Shown piece after piece: positions 49,795 to 57,899 of a DNA stretch of 64,000 nucleotides (its first letter is position 1; the number at the start of each line of letters is the position of its first letter). The notes under the pieces were generated by a model. That model did not search any database, was not told the DNA's origin, and saw only the letters and a list, made by a program, of their open reading frames with translations. The translations under genes were made by a program, and so were the position numbers. This stretch comes from Poriferisodalis sp965204195. Its GTDB lineage: Bacteria; Actinomycetota; Acidimicrobiia; Acidimicrobiales; Poriferisodalaceae. The stretch is taken from the NCBI RefSeq assembly GCF_965204195.1, contig NZ_OZ241975.1, positions 2,542,001 to 2,606,000 on the forward strand, given 5' to 3'.

Positions 49795-50880
49795 TTACAT
49801 CCGCTCGAGCGCGCTGCGCAGCACGCCTGGATCGATGCCGGGCACCACTTCGAGGCCATCGGGGCCGTCGAGCACGAACGTGATGCCTCCGGCGGCCTTC
49901 TTGTCGCGGCCGAACAGCTCGATGATCTCGTCGTGATCGATGCCCTGGGGCAGGCTCGCATTGAGCCCGTAGGCGGCGACCACCCGCTCATGCTCGGCCA
50001 CACGATCGTCGTCGATGCGTCCGAGCAGGCGAGCGACCACGGCCGCGTAGCGCAGGCCGATAGCCACCGCCTCGCCGTGGCGCAGGTCGAACCGCCCGGC
50101 GATCTCGAGCGCATGGCCGAGCGTGTGCCCGTAGTTCAGCAACGCCCGGCGACCGCCTTCCGTCTCGTCCGACGCCACCACCTCGGCCTTGACGGCCACG
50201 CACGCCGCCACCAGTTCTGCCCCTTCGAGCGAGCTGAGCGGTTCGCCGCGTTCTAGGCGCTGCGCCAGCGACGGGTGGGAACCGATGAGCTGCGCGGCTT
50301 GCGGTGTGCAGCCGATGAAGTGGTACTTGGCCAGTTCGCCATAGCCGGCGCGCAGCTCGCGCTGGGGCAGCGTGTCGAGCACCTCGGTATCGCACAGCAC
50401 CGCGGCGGGCTGCCAGAAGGCCCCGACGAGGTTCTTGCCCTCAGCCAGGTTCACGCCGGTCTTGCCGCCCACGGCAGCGTCGATCTGGCCCAGCAGCGTG
50501 GTGGCGACGTGCACAACAGCCACGCCCCGGTGGTACACCGCCGCTGCGAAGCCGGCCACGTCGGTGACCACCCCTCCCCCGACGCCCACCACAACGTCAC
50601 GGCGGGTGAGGCCGAAGCGAGTGAACCGGCTGCACAACTCGCCGATGATGGACAGCTCCTTGGCCTGCTCGCCGTCGGGAATCTCGAACGTCTCGAAACC
50701 GATGCCAGGGTCGATGTCGATGCCGATGCCCGGCTGTGTGATCACCACGGCGCGCTGCGCTCCGGCGGTCAGCTTCGATTCGCGCAAAACCGCGGCGAGC
50801 TCATGGCGCGCGCCGGCGCCGACCAGCACGGGGTACGAGCGGTCGCCCAGCGGAACATCGACGCGGATGGTGCCCGACAT
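49795..50880 (-). CDS. aroB: 3-dehydroquinate synthase
   Basis: 361 residues from ATG 50880. Second step of the shikimate pathway, NAD- and metal-dependent. Motifs: IPDGEQAKEL, VVVGVGGGVVTDVAGFAAAVYHRG, VATTLLGQIDAAVGGKTGVNL, KNLVGAFWQP, and metal ligands in LNYGHTLGHALEI and RHGEAVAIGLRYA. Directly followed by aroQ. The commonly adjacent aroK and aroC are not present in this window. Confidence 0.96.
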   Translation of the reverse strand: MSGTIRVDVPLGDRSYPVLVGAGARHELAAVLRESKLTAGAQRAVVITQPGIGIDIDPGIGFETFEIPDGEQAKELSIIGELCSRFTRFGLTRRDVVVGVGGGVVTDVAGFAAAVYHRGVAVVHVATTLLGQIDAAVGGKTGVNLAEGKNLVGAFWQPAAVLCDTEVLDTLPQRELRAGYGELAKYHFIGCTPQAAQLIGSHPSLAQRLERGEPLSSLEGAELVAACVAVKAEVVASDETEGGRRALLNYGHTLGHALEIAGRFDLRHGEAVAIGLRYAAVVARLLGRIDDDRVAEHERVVAAYGLNASLPQGIDHDEIIELFGRDKKAAGGITFVLDGPDGLEVVPGIDPGVLRSALERM

Positions 50881-50984
50881 CGGTTGCGAGGGTACCGACG
50901 CATCCTCGTTGGCTCCCTGTGGGATGCACACGCGTAGAGCGGGGGGGCTTGGTGGGCAGCAAACGGCCTGAGGCTAGGACGGGT

Positions 50985-51656
50985 TCAGGCGGCGAGACCC
51001 GGCGGCGGGAACCACCAAGCGGCGGCGAGCGCGCCGGCGACCAGCGACGGTCCGAGAGCGAACCGGTGGTCAGCGCTCCGGCCCAACGCGACCACCCCGA
51101 CGGCACCGACCGCGGCGGCGATCGCGAAGCCCGCAAGCAGGCCCGCCCACACGGCGGAGAGCCCGCCGAGGCCCAAGTGCAAGCCGAGGTAGCCGCCGAG
51201 CCTCACGTCGCCATAGCCGAGCCCGCCCCGGGCAACTCGCCAGATGACGTGCATGGCCCCCCAGCCGAGCGCTGCTCCTATGGCTGCCGCGGCAGACGCG
51301 CGCGCCAGCCCTGCGAAGCCGCCGTCGAGCACCGCTGCCGCACACACCAATGGGACCGCGACGGCGGCGCAGGCGCGCAACAAGCGCGTGGGGATCAGGT
51401 GAGTGCGCAGGTCGACCGCGGAGATCACCACGCCGGCCCAGCCGAACGCCAGCAGCGGGGCGAGAAAAGGATCCGCGCCGACCCGCAACGCGAGCATCGC
51501 GCCTGTCGCCATGCACGCCGCCGTCGTCAATGCCGGCTGAAGACCGACGTCGAAGCAGCGCTTCGCGCAGCGAACTGCCGCCGCACCAGCGACAGCGCCG
51601 CCCAGTCCGGCGACCGCGCCGGCCACGAGACTCGGCCCCACCTGGGTGATCACCAC
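50985..51656 (-). CDS. A24-family prepilin peptidase
   Basis: 223 residues, almost entirely membrane helices. The two catalytic Asp motifs of A24 aspartic peptidases are visible: VISAVDLRTHLIPTRLL and GGLGYGDVRLGGYLGL (GxGD). It lacks the N-terminal methylase domain of PilD, as is usual for the short form. It may cleave pilin leader peptides for the Tad pilus encoded 3 kb away. Located between aroB and aroE, as is common in actinobacterial aro clusters. Confidence 0.85.
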   Translation of the reverse strand: MVITQVGPSLVAGAVAGLGGAVAGAAAVRCAKRCFDVGLQPALTTAACMATGAMLALRVGADPFLAPLLAFGWAGVVISAVDLRTHLIPTRLLRACAAVAVPLVCAAAVLDGGFAGLARASAAAAIGAALGWGAMHVIWRVARGGLGYGDVRLGGYLGLHLGLGGLSAVWAGLLAGFAIAAAVGAVGVVALGRSADHRFALGPSLVAGALAAAWWFPPPGLAA

Positions 51657-51704
51657 GCAGCCCTCGCTGAGGATGCCTGCCGCACGCGGGGGGAGGCCGG
51701 CGGG

Positions 51705-52619
51705 TTACGAACCGGCAAGATCGAGGCCGACCGCCGCTGCCATCGCGTCGACAGGAGCGTCGTGGCCGGTCCACATGGTGAACTGTTCAGCGGCTTGATA
51801 CAGGAGCATGCCGACACCGTTCAGCGTCGTCGCACCTGCCCGGGCGGCTGCGGTGAGCAGCGGCGTCCGCTCAGGGCGGTAGATGAGATCCACCACGATG
51901 TGGCTGTCGCTCAACAGTGCCGGGTCGATCGGCAGCGGATCGCCTTCAGTCATGCCGAGCGGTGTGACATTCACCACGACATCGGCGTCGCGCACCGCTT
52001 CGACGCCGCCGACTGCCGCCGAGCCTGAACGCTCGCCTAGCGCCTCGGCTGCTGCGCCGCCCGCCTCCGCACCCAATGCCGCAGCCCGTGCCGCCGCATC
52101 CGGCGAGCGATTCACGACCGTCACCAGCGCTCCCTCGGCAGCCAGGGCAACGATCACCGCCCGCGCCGCGCCGCCGGCCCCCAGCACGACCACGCGCAGC
52201 CCTGCAGGGTCAATACCCGCCTGGGTGCGCAGCGAACGCAAGAAACCGGCCCCGTCGGTGTTCTCGCCGATCAGCCGGTCGCTGTCACGGCGCACGCAGT
52301 TCACCGCGCCGAGCAGCGCTGCCGCGGGCGACAGCTCGTCCACCGCAGCGGCCACGGCGTCCTTGTGCGGCATGGTCACCGACAGGCCGTCAATGCCGAG
52401 CGTCCGCATCGCAGCCACGGCATCGGCGCCCTGGCCGGCGGGCACCTCGAACGCCAGATACGTCCAGTCCAGACCTAGCTCAGCGAACGCAGCGTTGTGC
52501 AGCGCCGGGCTGAGCGAGTGCCGCACTGGATCGCCGATCACGCCCGCCACGCGTGTGCTGCCAGTTGGAACGATCATCAGCCCCTTCTCGGGGCCCGACT
52601 CATCGCGAGGCACGGCCAC
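51705..52619 (-). CDS. aroE: Shikimate dehydrogenase
   Basis: 304 residues. Reduces 3-dehydroshikimate with NADPH. Motifs: GVIGDPVRHSLSPALHNAAF (substrate Ser residues), SVTMPHKDAV (catalytic Lys), GENTDGAGFL, the nucleotide-binding VVLGAGGAARAVIVAL, TVVNRSPDAA and NGVGMLLYQAAEQFTMWTG. An N-terminal extension of about 20 residues precedes the core, so a later start (for example at residue 15, MIVPTG) is possible. Follows mltG by 44 bp. Confidence 0.94.
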   Translation of the reverse strand: MAVPRDESGPEKGLMIVPTGSTRVAGVIGDPVRHSLSPALHNAAFAELGLDWTYLAFEVPAGQGADAVAAMRTLGIDGLSVTMPHKDAVAAAVDELSPAAALLGAVNCVRRDSDRLIGENTDGAGFLRSLRTQAGIDPAGLRVVVLGAGGAARAVIVALAAEGALVTVVNRSPDAAARAAALGAEAGGAAAEALGERSGSAAVGGVEAVRDADVVVNVTPLGMTEGDPLPIDPALLSDSHIVVDLIYRPERTPLLTAAARAGATTLNGVGMLLYQAAEQFTMWTGHDAPVDAMAAAVGLDLAGS

Positions 52620-52663
52620 GCTCCGACACTATGTGAACGACCAGTGCTGGGTGCCGAGCTTTT

Positions 52664-54100
52664 TCAGCCGCACAGACCCAGTTCTTGGCACACCGCCTTG
52701 TCGCGCTGGAACTCCTCGTCGGTCTCGGAGAACGACAGGGTGCCGTCGGGCGAGGTCAGCACGAAGTACATCCAGGGCCCGTCTTCCGGATTCAGCGCTG
52801 CCTCGAGCGAGGCACGCCCCGGGGTGGCAATCGGCGTGGGCGGCAGCCCCACCAGCACCCGTGTGTTGTACGGCGAGTTGACTGCCAGCAGCTCTGCGGT
52901 CAGCTCGCTGTCGCCCACCACGTAGACGACGGTGGCGTCGAGGCCGAGCGACCAGCCCCGCGCCAGCCGGTTGTAGATCACCCGCGCCACCTTGGCCCGG
53001 TCCTCGGGCCGCTGGGCCTCCCGCTCGATCATGCTCGCCACGATCAGCGCCTCATACGGCGTCAGTCCCACGCGCCGGGGGGCATCGTCGTAGCCAAGAT
53101 CGGTCAGCACCGCATCGAGCCGGTCGACCATCAGCGCGACAAGCTGCTCGGCGCTCGTCTGAGAGTCGAAGAAGTAGGTGTCGGCAAAGAGCTGTCCCTC
53201 CGCCGGTTCGATGACCCCGTCGGGCAGCACCCGAGGCGCTGGCGCAACCAGCGAGAGCACGGGTCGCTCCCGGACGGCCTCGAGGAAATCCCTGCCGCTG
53301 AAGCTCAGCCCCCCCACCTCGTCCAGCAGCGCGGCCATCTGCGCCACCGTCAGGCCTTCGGGAATGGTGAGCGGCTGCTGGGCGGCTTGGGCAACACGGC
53401 TCGGCCCGGCTTCGAGCACTGCCATGGTCTCCCACACCGACGAGTTGGACTGGAACGTGTATTCCCCGGCCTGGAACGCCGGGCCGCCCCGTAATCTCAC
53501 GTACCACTCGTAGGCCCGCGAACTGGGAACCACTCCGTGCTCGCCGAGCAGGTCGGAGATGCTCGCTGTGCTCGATCCGGGCGGCAGCGTCAGCACGATC
53601 TCGCCGGTGGGGTCGCCGGGAGGGTCGAGCTGTTCGGTCACCCAGCGGTAGCCACGGCTGCCCGCCATCCAGGCGACGAGGCCCAGCACCACGAGAAACA
53701 ACAACGCGCCGGGAGTGCCCAATCCGCGTCGCGTGCTCACTACCTCGAAATCGACACCCCGACGACCGCCGACCGGCGGCCCTGTCGCCGCGCCATCGGC
53801 CGGCGGCTGCTCGGGACGCGGGGCTGCTGCGCGTTGGTCCAGTCGCGCCCGCTGCGGAGGCGGCAAGACCCTCTGCTCCCGCGATCCAGCAGGTCGCAAG
53901 GTCGCAGAGTCCCCTGCCGCCTCCTCCGCTGTAACGCCTGTGCCTTCAGCGACTCGAGTCCTGAGCGGCGGCGACGTGGTGATTCCGGGTTCGGCCTCGG
54001 TTGGCGTTTCTCCCGGGCCGATTCCCAAGGCGCCGACGAGCCGATCGGACAGCTTGCGCCGGCGCGACGGCGGCGATGGCTCATCGAGAATGTCAGTCAC
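52664..54100 (-). CDS. mltG: Endolytic transglycosylase MltG
   Basis: 478 residues. Cleaves nascent peptidoglycan strands at the outer membrane face. A long, charged cytoplasmic N-terminus (about 125 residues) precedes one transmembrane helix (about 130-148, LLFLVVLGLVAWMAGS), a LysM-like region and the YceG catalytic domain with Glu in LIVASMIEREAQ (about 360), VIYNRLARGWSLGLDATVVY, YNTRVLVGLPPTPIATPG and YFVLTSPDGTLSFSET. The stop lies next to aroE; the start overlaps the ruvX stop by 8 bp. Confidence 0.93.
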   Translation of the reverse strand: MTDILDEPSPPSRRRKLSDRLVGALGIGPGETPTEAEPGITTSPPLRTRVAEGTGVTAEEAAGDSATLRPAGSREQRVLPPPQRARLDQRAAAPRPEQPPADGAATGPPVGGRRGVDFEVVSTRRGLGTPGALLFLVVLGLVAWMAGSRGYRWVTEQLDPPGDPTGEIVLTLPPGSSTASISDLLGEHGVVPSSRAYEWYVRLRGGPAFQAGEYTFQSNSSVWETMAVLEAGPSRVAQAAQQPLTIPEGLTVAQMAALLDEVGGLSFSGRDFLEAVRERPVLSLVAPAPRVLPDGVIEPAEGQLFADTYFFDSQTSAEQLVALMVDRLDAVLTDLGYDDAPRRVGLTPYEALIVASMIEREAQRPEDRAKVARVIYNRLARGWSLGLDATVVYVVGDSELTAELLAVNSPYNTRVLVGLPPTPIATPGRASLEAALNPEDGPWMYFVLTSPDGTLSFSETDEEFQRDKAVCQELGLCG

Positions 54101-54530
54101 GCGCGTCGAGCCACGACTGCAGGATGACCGCGGCCGCCACCTTGTCGATGACCTTGCGGCGAGCGGGGCCGCGCACGCCTTGTTCGGAAAGGATGCGCTC
54201 CGCGCTCACGGTCGTGTAGCGCTCGTCGTGCAAGACCACCGGCACGTCGAGCGCCGCCGCTATCTCGCCGGCCTCGGCTCGCACACTCACCGCAGCCGGT
54301 CCTTCGCTGCCGTCGAGCGAAGTCGGCAGGCCGATCACGACCACCTCCGCACCCACGTCAGCGACCATACCTGCGAGTGCTTCGTGGTCTCGGGCACGCT
54401 CGCCGCTGCGTTCGAGGACTTCGTAGGGCACTGCCACCGCAGCATCGGCCGGCGCGATGGCCACGCCTATGCGCACCGAACCCAGATCCACGCCGACAGC
54501 CCGCATCATCGGGCCCGGCGCCCCATTCAC
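54093..54530 (-). CDS. ruvX: Holliday-junction resolvase-like protein RuvX (YqgF)
   Basis: 145 residues with the GTG at 54530, which overlaps the alaS stop (GTGA); ATG 54509 or 54506 would start at the conserved core. RNase-H-like fold: AVGVDLGSVRIGVAIA (catalytic Asp), VVIGLPTSLDGSEGP, VPVVLHDERYTTVSAE and KVIDKVAAAVILQSWLD (Asp). In E. coli YqgF takes part in 16S rRNA 5'-end maturation. Between alaS and mltG, the usual context. Confidence 0.92.
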   Translation of the reverse strand: MNGAPGPMMRAVGVDLGSVRIGVAIAPADAAVAVPYEVLERSGERARDHEALAGMVADVGAEVVVIGLPTSLDGSEGPAAVSVRAEAGEIAAALDVPVVLHDERYTTVSAERILSEQGVRGPARRKVIDKVAAAVILQSWLDARD

Positions 54531-57154
54531 TCCCCCAGTGCTGCCGCCCGGGCCTGGGCCAGGGCGTCTCCGATGCCGTCAGGGTTGCGGCCGCCCGCCA
54601 CGACCAGCGGCGGGTCGCCCTTGGCGCCGAAGCCGCCGCCGACGGTGCGAGCCGCGTCGCGCAGCAGATCGCCCGCAGACAGATCGCCGGCTGGATCGAC
54701 CGCTGCAACCAGCGCCACTCCCCCGGCAGCCGGCGCAGAGGCCAGCACCACGGCGCGAATGCCGGCACGGTCGCGCACCGACACTGCCAAGTCGCGCAGC
54801 GAGTCGCGTTCGAGGTCGCCGAGATCGGCGACGACGACGCCGTCATCGGCCCCGGCCGCTAGCTCGTCGGCGCGTGACGCGGCCATGGACCGCTGCAGGT
54901 CTCGCACCTGGCGGCGCAGTTCCTTGGTCTCGTCCAGTCGCCGCTGCACCGCTGAGGCGATCTCGTCGGGCTGCGCATTCAGCATCTCGGCCAGCGAGTC
55001 CAGCGTGTCTTCGGCGTCGGCCAGCCGATCGACGGTCGCGAGACCGGTGACCGCCTCGATGCGGCGCATGTTCGAGCCGATGCTCGCTTCCGAGACGATG
55101 CGCAGATGCCCGATGTCGCCGAGCGCGGCCACATGGGTGCCGCCGCACAGCTCCGTGGAGTGCTCGCCCGCTTCGAGCACCCGCACCACGTCGCCGTACT
55201 TGTCGCCGAAGAAGGCGATGGCGCCGATGGCCTGCGCGTGGCCCATCGAGGTCTCGTAGTGGCGGCAGCGGCCATTGGCGATGATCTCGGCGTTGGCGAC
55301 ACGCTCGATCTCGCGCAGCTGGTCGCGGCTGACCGCCTCGTAGTGGCTGAAGTCGAAACGCAGGCGATCAGGCGCCACCAGCGAGCCCGCCTGCTTGACA
55401 TGGTCGCCCAGAACCTCCCGCAGCGCCCAGTGCAGGATGTGCGTGCCGGTGTGGTTGCGCCGTATCGCCGCCCGGCGTTCGTCGTCGATCGCCGCGGTCG
55501 CCAGCGATCCGACCTCGACACCGTCGCCCACGACACGCCCGATGTGGCGGTGCAGGTCGGCGAGCGCGTACGTGCAGTCGAGCACCTCGATGCTGCCGTC
55601 GGGACCGGTGATGGTGCCGATGTCGCCGATCTGCCCGCCGCTCTCGGCGTAGAACGGCGTGCGGTCGAGGAATACCTCGACCAGATCGTCGCTCGGGCCG
55701 TCATCGTCCTGCCCGTCGCCGGGAGGTACGTCGAAGGTGGCGAGCACCCGAGCGTCAGCCACCGACGGCGCGTCCCGCACGAAGTCTGTGGGCCCGAACT
55801 GCGCCAGGATCTCCCGGTAGCGCTCGTCCGCGAACGTCGGGCCGCCGGCCCGGCCGGCCCGGGCGCGCTCGCGCTGGCGTTCCATGGCGGCTTCGAAGCC
55901 GCTGCGGTCGAGGCTCAGGCCGCGTTCGGTGAGGATCTCCTCGGTCACCTCCACCGGGAAACCGTGCGTGTCGTGAAGCAGGAAGGCGACCTCGCCGTCG
56001 AGCACGTTCGAATCGAGCACTGTCGAGTCAAGCCCAGAAGTCGCTTCGTCCAGGATCTTCTGGCCCGCAGCGAGAGTGGTGCGGAAACGCTCCTCCTCGC
56101 GGGCCACGACATCGGCGATGAACTGCCGGTTCTTGACCAGGTCGGTGTAGTGGTCGCCCATCACGTCCACCACGATCTCGACCAGCCGCGGCATCACGAC
56201 ATCGGTGACGCCGAGCACCCAGGCATGACGCACGGCACGGCGGATGATGCGGCGCAGTACATAGCCACGGTCCTCGTTGGACGGGAACACGCCATCGGAG
56301 ATGAGCATCGCGGTCGTGCGAGCGTGGTCGGCGAAGATGCGCATCGAGACGTCGGTCTCGGGATCGGCGCCGTAGGTCTTGCCGCAGATGCGCTCGGCTT
56401 CGGCCAGCAGCGGCGCGAACAGGTCGATGTCCCACGCCGCGGGCACACCCTGCAACACCGCCAGGATCCGCTCGAGGCCCGCACCCGTGTCGATCCCAGG
56501 GGCTTCCAGCGGAGTCATGTCGCCGGTGCCGTCGGCCGCGAACTGCATGAACACCAGGTTCCAGATTTCGACGAAGCGGTCCTCGCCGCCGTGCGCCGGT
56601 CCGCCGCCGTCACCGAGCTCGGGCCCGAGGTCGTAGAAGATCTCGCTGCAGGGTCCGCACGGCCCCACATCGCCTGCGGCCCACCAGTTGTCCTTGTCGA
56701 GACGCTGGATGCGCTCAGGCGGGACGCCGACGGAGGTCTGCCAGATCTCGGCGGCCTCGTCGTCGCTGACGTGCACCGTCACCCACAGCTTGTCCCGCTC
56801 GAGTCCGAGCACCTCGGTGACGAACTCCCACGCCCACGGGATGGCTTCGGCCTTGAAGTAGTCACCGAAGCTGAAGTTGCCCATCATCTCGAAGAACGTG
56901 AAGTGGCGGTTGGTGCGGCCGATGTCGTCGAGATCGTTGTGCTTGCCGCCCGCACGAACGCACTTCTGGATGGTGACCATGCGGCGCGTCGGCGGCACCT
57001 CCTCGCCGAGGAAATACGGCATGAACGGCACCATGCCCGCCACCGTGAACAGCAGCGAGGGCTCGTGCGGGATCAGGCTGGCGGAGGCGCGAACCTCGTG
57101 ACCTCGTTCCGCCCAGAACGAGTTGAAAGCCTCACGCAGTTCCCCAGCGCGCAT
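54527..57154 (-). CDS. alaS: Alanyl-tRNA synthetase
   Basis: 875 residues. Catalytic core: SLLFTVAGMVPFMPYFLG, TIQKCVRAGGKHNDLDDIG, HFTFFEMMGNFSFGDYFK; editing domain with zinc-binding HTGTHILHWAL and ELCGGTHVAALGDIG; C-terminal coiled coil (TKELRRQVRDLQRS) and DHHA1 domain (GGGFGAKGDPPLVVAGG). Complete and of normal length. Followed by ruvX with GTGA overlap. Confidence 0.97.
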   Translation of the reverse strand: MRAGELREAFNSFWAERGHEVRASASLIPHEPSLLFTVAGMVPFMPYFLGEEVPPTRRMVTIQKCVRAGGKHNDLDDIGRTNRHFTFFEMMGNFSFGDYFKAEAIPWAWEFVTEVLGLERDKLWVTVHVSDDEAAEIWQTSVGVPPERIQRLDKDNWWAAGDVGPCGPCSEIFYDLGPELGDGGGPAHGGEDRFVEIWNLVFMQFAADGTGDMTPLEAPGIDTGAGLERILAVLQGVPAAWDIDLFAPLLAEAERICGKTYGADPETDVSMRIFADHARTTAMLISDGVFPSNEDRGYVLRRIIRRAVRHAWVLGVTDVVMPRLVEIVVDVMGDHYTDLVKNRQFIADVVAREEERFRTTLAAGQKILDEATSGLDSTVLDSNVLDGEVAFLLHDTHGFPVEVTEEILTERGLSLDRSGFEAAMERQRERARAGRAGGPTFADERYREILAQFGPTDFVRDAPSVADARVLATFDVPPGDGQDDDGPSDDLVEVFLDRTPFYAESGGQIGDIGTITGPDGSIEVLDCTYALADLHRHIGRVVGDGVEVGSLATAAIDDERRAAIRRNHTGTHILHWALREVLGDHVKQAGSLVAPDRLRFDFSHYEAVSRDQLREIERVANAEIIANGRCRHYETSMGHAQAIGAIAFFGDKYGDVVRVLEAGEHSTELCGGTHVAALGDIGHLRIVSEASIGSNMRRIEAVTGLATVDRLADAEDTLDSLAEMLNAQPDEIASAVQRRLDETKELRRQVRDLQRSMAASRADELAAGADDGVVVADLGDLERDSLRDLAVSVRDRAGIRAVVLASAPAAGGVALVAAVDPAGDLSAGDLLRDAARTVGGGFGAKGDPPLVVAGGRNPDGIGDALAQARAAALGE

Positions 57155-57222
57155 CCCCAGAGGATACCGAGGGGCTTTCGCGGCCTCCGTGGCCGCCGGG
57201 AGCTATTCGCGGCCTCGGCGAT

Positions 57223-57492
57223 TCAGGCGGCTTCGCGGCGGTGGCGGCGCTCGGCCCAGCGGCGATCCCGTTCGTCGCGCAGGCGCTGCTCGGCATCGTG
57301 CATCTGGCGCTTGCCGTCGCGCCACGCCGTCCGGAGGTCACGGCGCATCTGGCGTGCCGTACCCAGCACATTGGCTGTTCCTCGCACGGGTGCATAGCGG
57401 TCAAGCAACGAGCGGAACCGCCGCTGCAACCAGAGCGAGGCACCAGCGCCCAGGCCAGCACCCAAGGTCAGCCAGCGCATCCGCTTCAGCAT
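57223..57492 (-). CDS. Small conserved actinobacterial protein (DUF6167-like)
   Basis: 89 residues: a short hydrophobic N-terminus (RWLTLGAGLGAGASLWLQRR) and a very basic helical C-terminus (ARQMRRDLRTAWRDGKRQMH). Small proteins of this kind lie between the DUF948 gene and alaS in many actinobacteria; function unknown. Starts 2 bp beyond the DUF948 stop, so co-translated. Confidence 0.75.
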   Translation of the reverse strand: MLKRMRWLTLGAGLGAGASLWLQRRFRSLLDRYAPVRGTANVLGTARQMRRDLRTAWRDGKRQMHDAEQRLRDERDRRWAERRHRREAA

Positions 57493-57494
57493 CC

Positions 57495-57899
57495 TCAGCG
57501 CCCCCTGCTTTCGCTGCCTGCGGCAGTGCTCTCGCCGCCGGGAGCAGTTTCGCGCCCTTCTTCTTCGGCCTTGCCGCGTAGCACGGAGATGGCGGAGCGC
57601 ACCTTGTCAACGGGTGTCGCGGCCACACGGGCGGTGGCCGCACCGGCCGACTCGGCCAGTCCGGCCACCTTCTGTGCAATGTTCAGCAGGTCGCGCAGCC
57701 GGCCGATCTCGGCCTGGGCCATCTCGGCGGTGTCGGCGAGCTGGCTGAGCGCCGGCCCCACCTTGGAGTCGAAATCCTCGAGCTTGCGCCGGAACTCCCG
57801 CATCAATGCGAACGCCTGCGTCAGCACGGCGATCAGGGCCACCAGCGCGACCACCACGCAGACAGTCACCACCACGGCGGCCAGATCGCTGCTGCTCAT
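57495..57899 (-). CDS. DUF948-family membrane protein
   Basis: 134 residues. One N-terminal transmembrane helix (LAAVVVTVCVVVALVALIAV) followed by a helical region typical of DUF948 (REFRRKLEDFDSKVGPALSQ, IGRLRDLLNIAQKVAGL), which resembles chemotaxis-receptor coiled coils. Function unknown, possibly cell-envelope stress. ATG 57899 overlaps the aspS stop (ATGA). Confidence 0.8.
   Translation of the reverse strand: MSSSDLAAVVVTVCVVVALVALIAVLTQAFALMREFRRKLEDFDSKVGPALSQLADTAEMAQAEIGRLRDLLNIAQKVAGLAESAGAATARVAATPVDKVRSAISVLRGKAEEEGRETAPGGESTAAGSESRGR

Noticed and set aside
50940..50950. G7 run upstream of aroB
   Set aside because: Short, intergenic and outside the coding frame; ordinary for this GC content and not comparable to the 10-14 base tracts.
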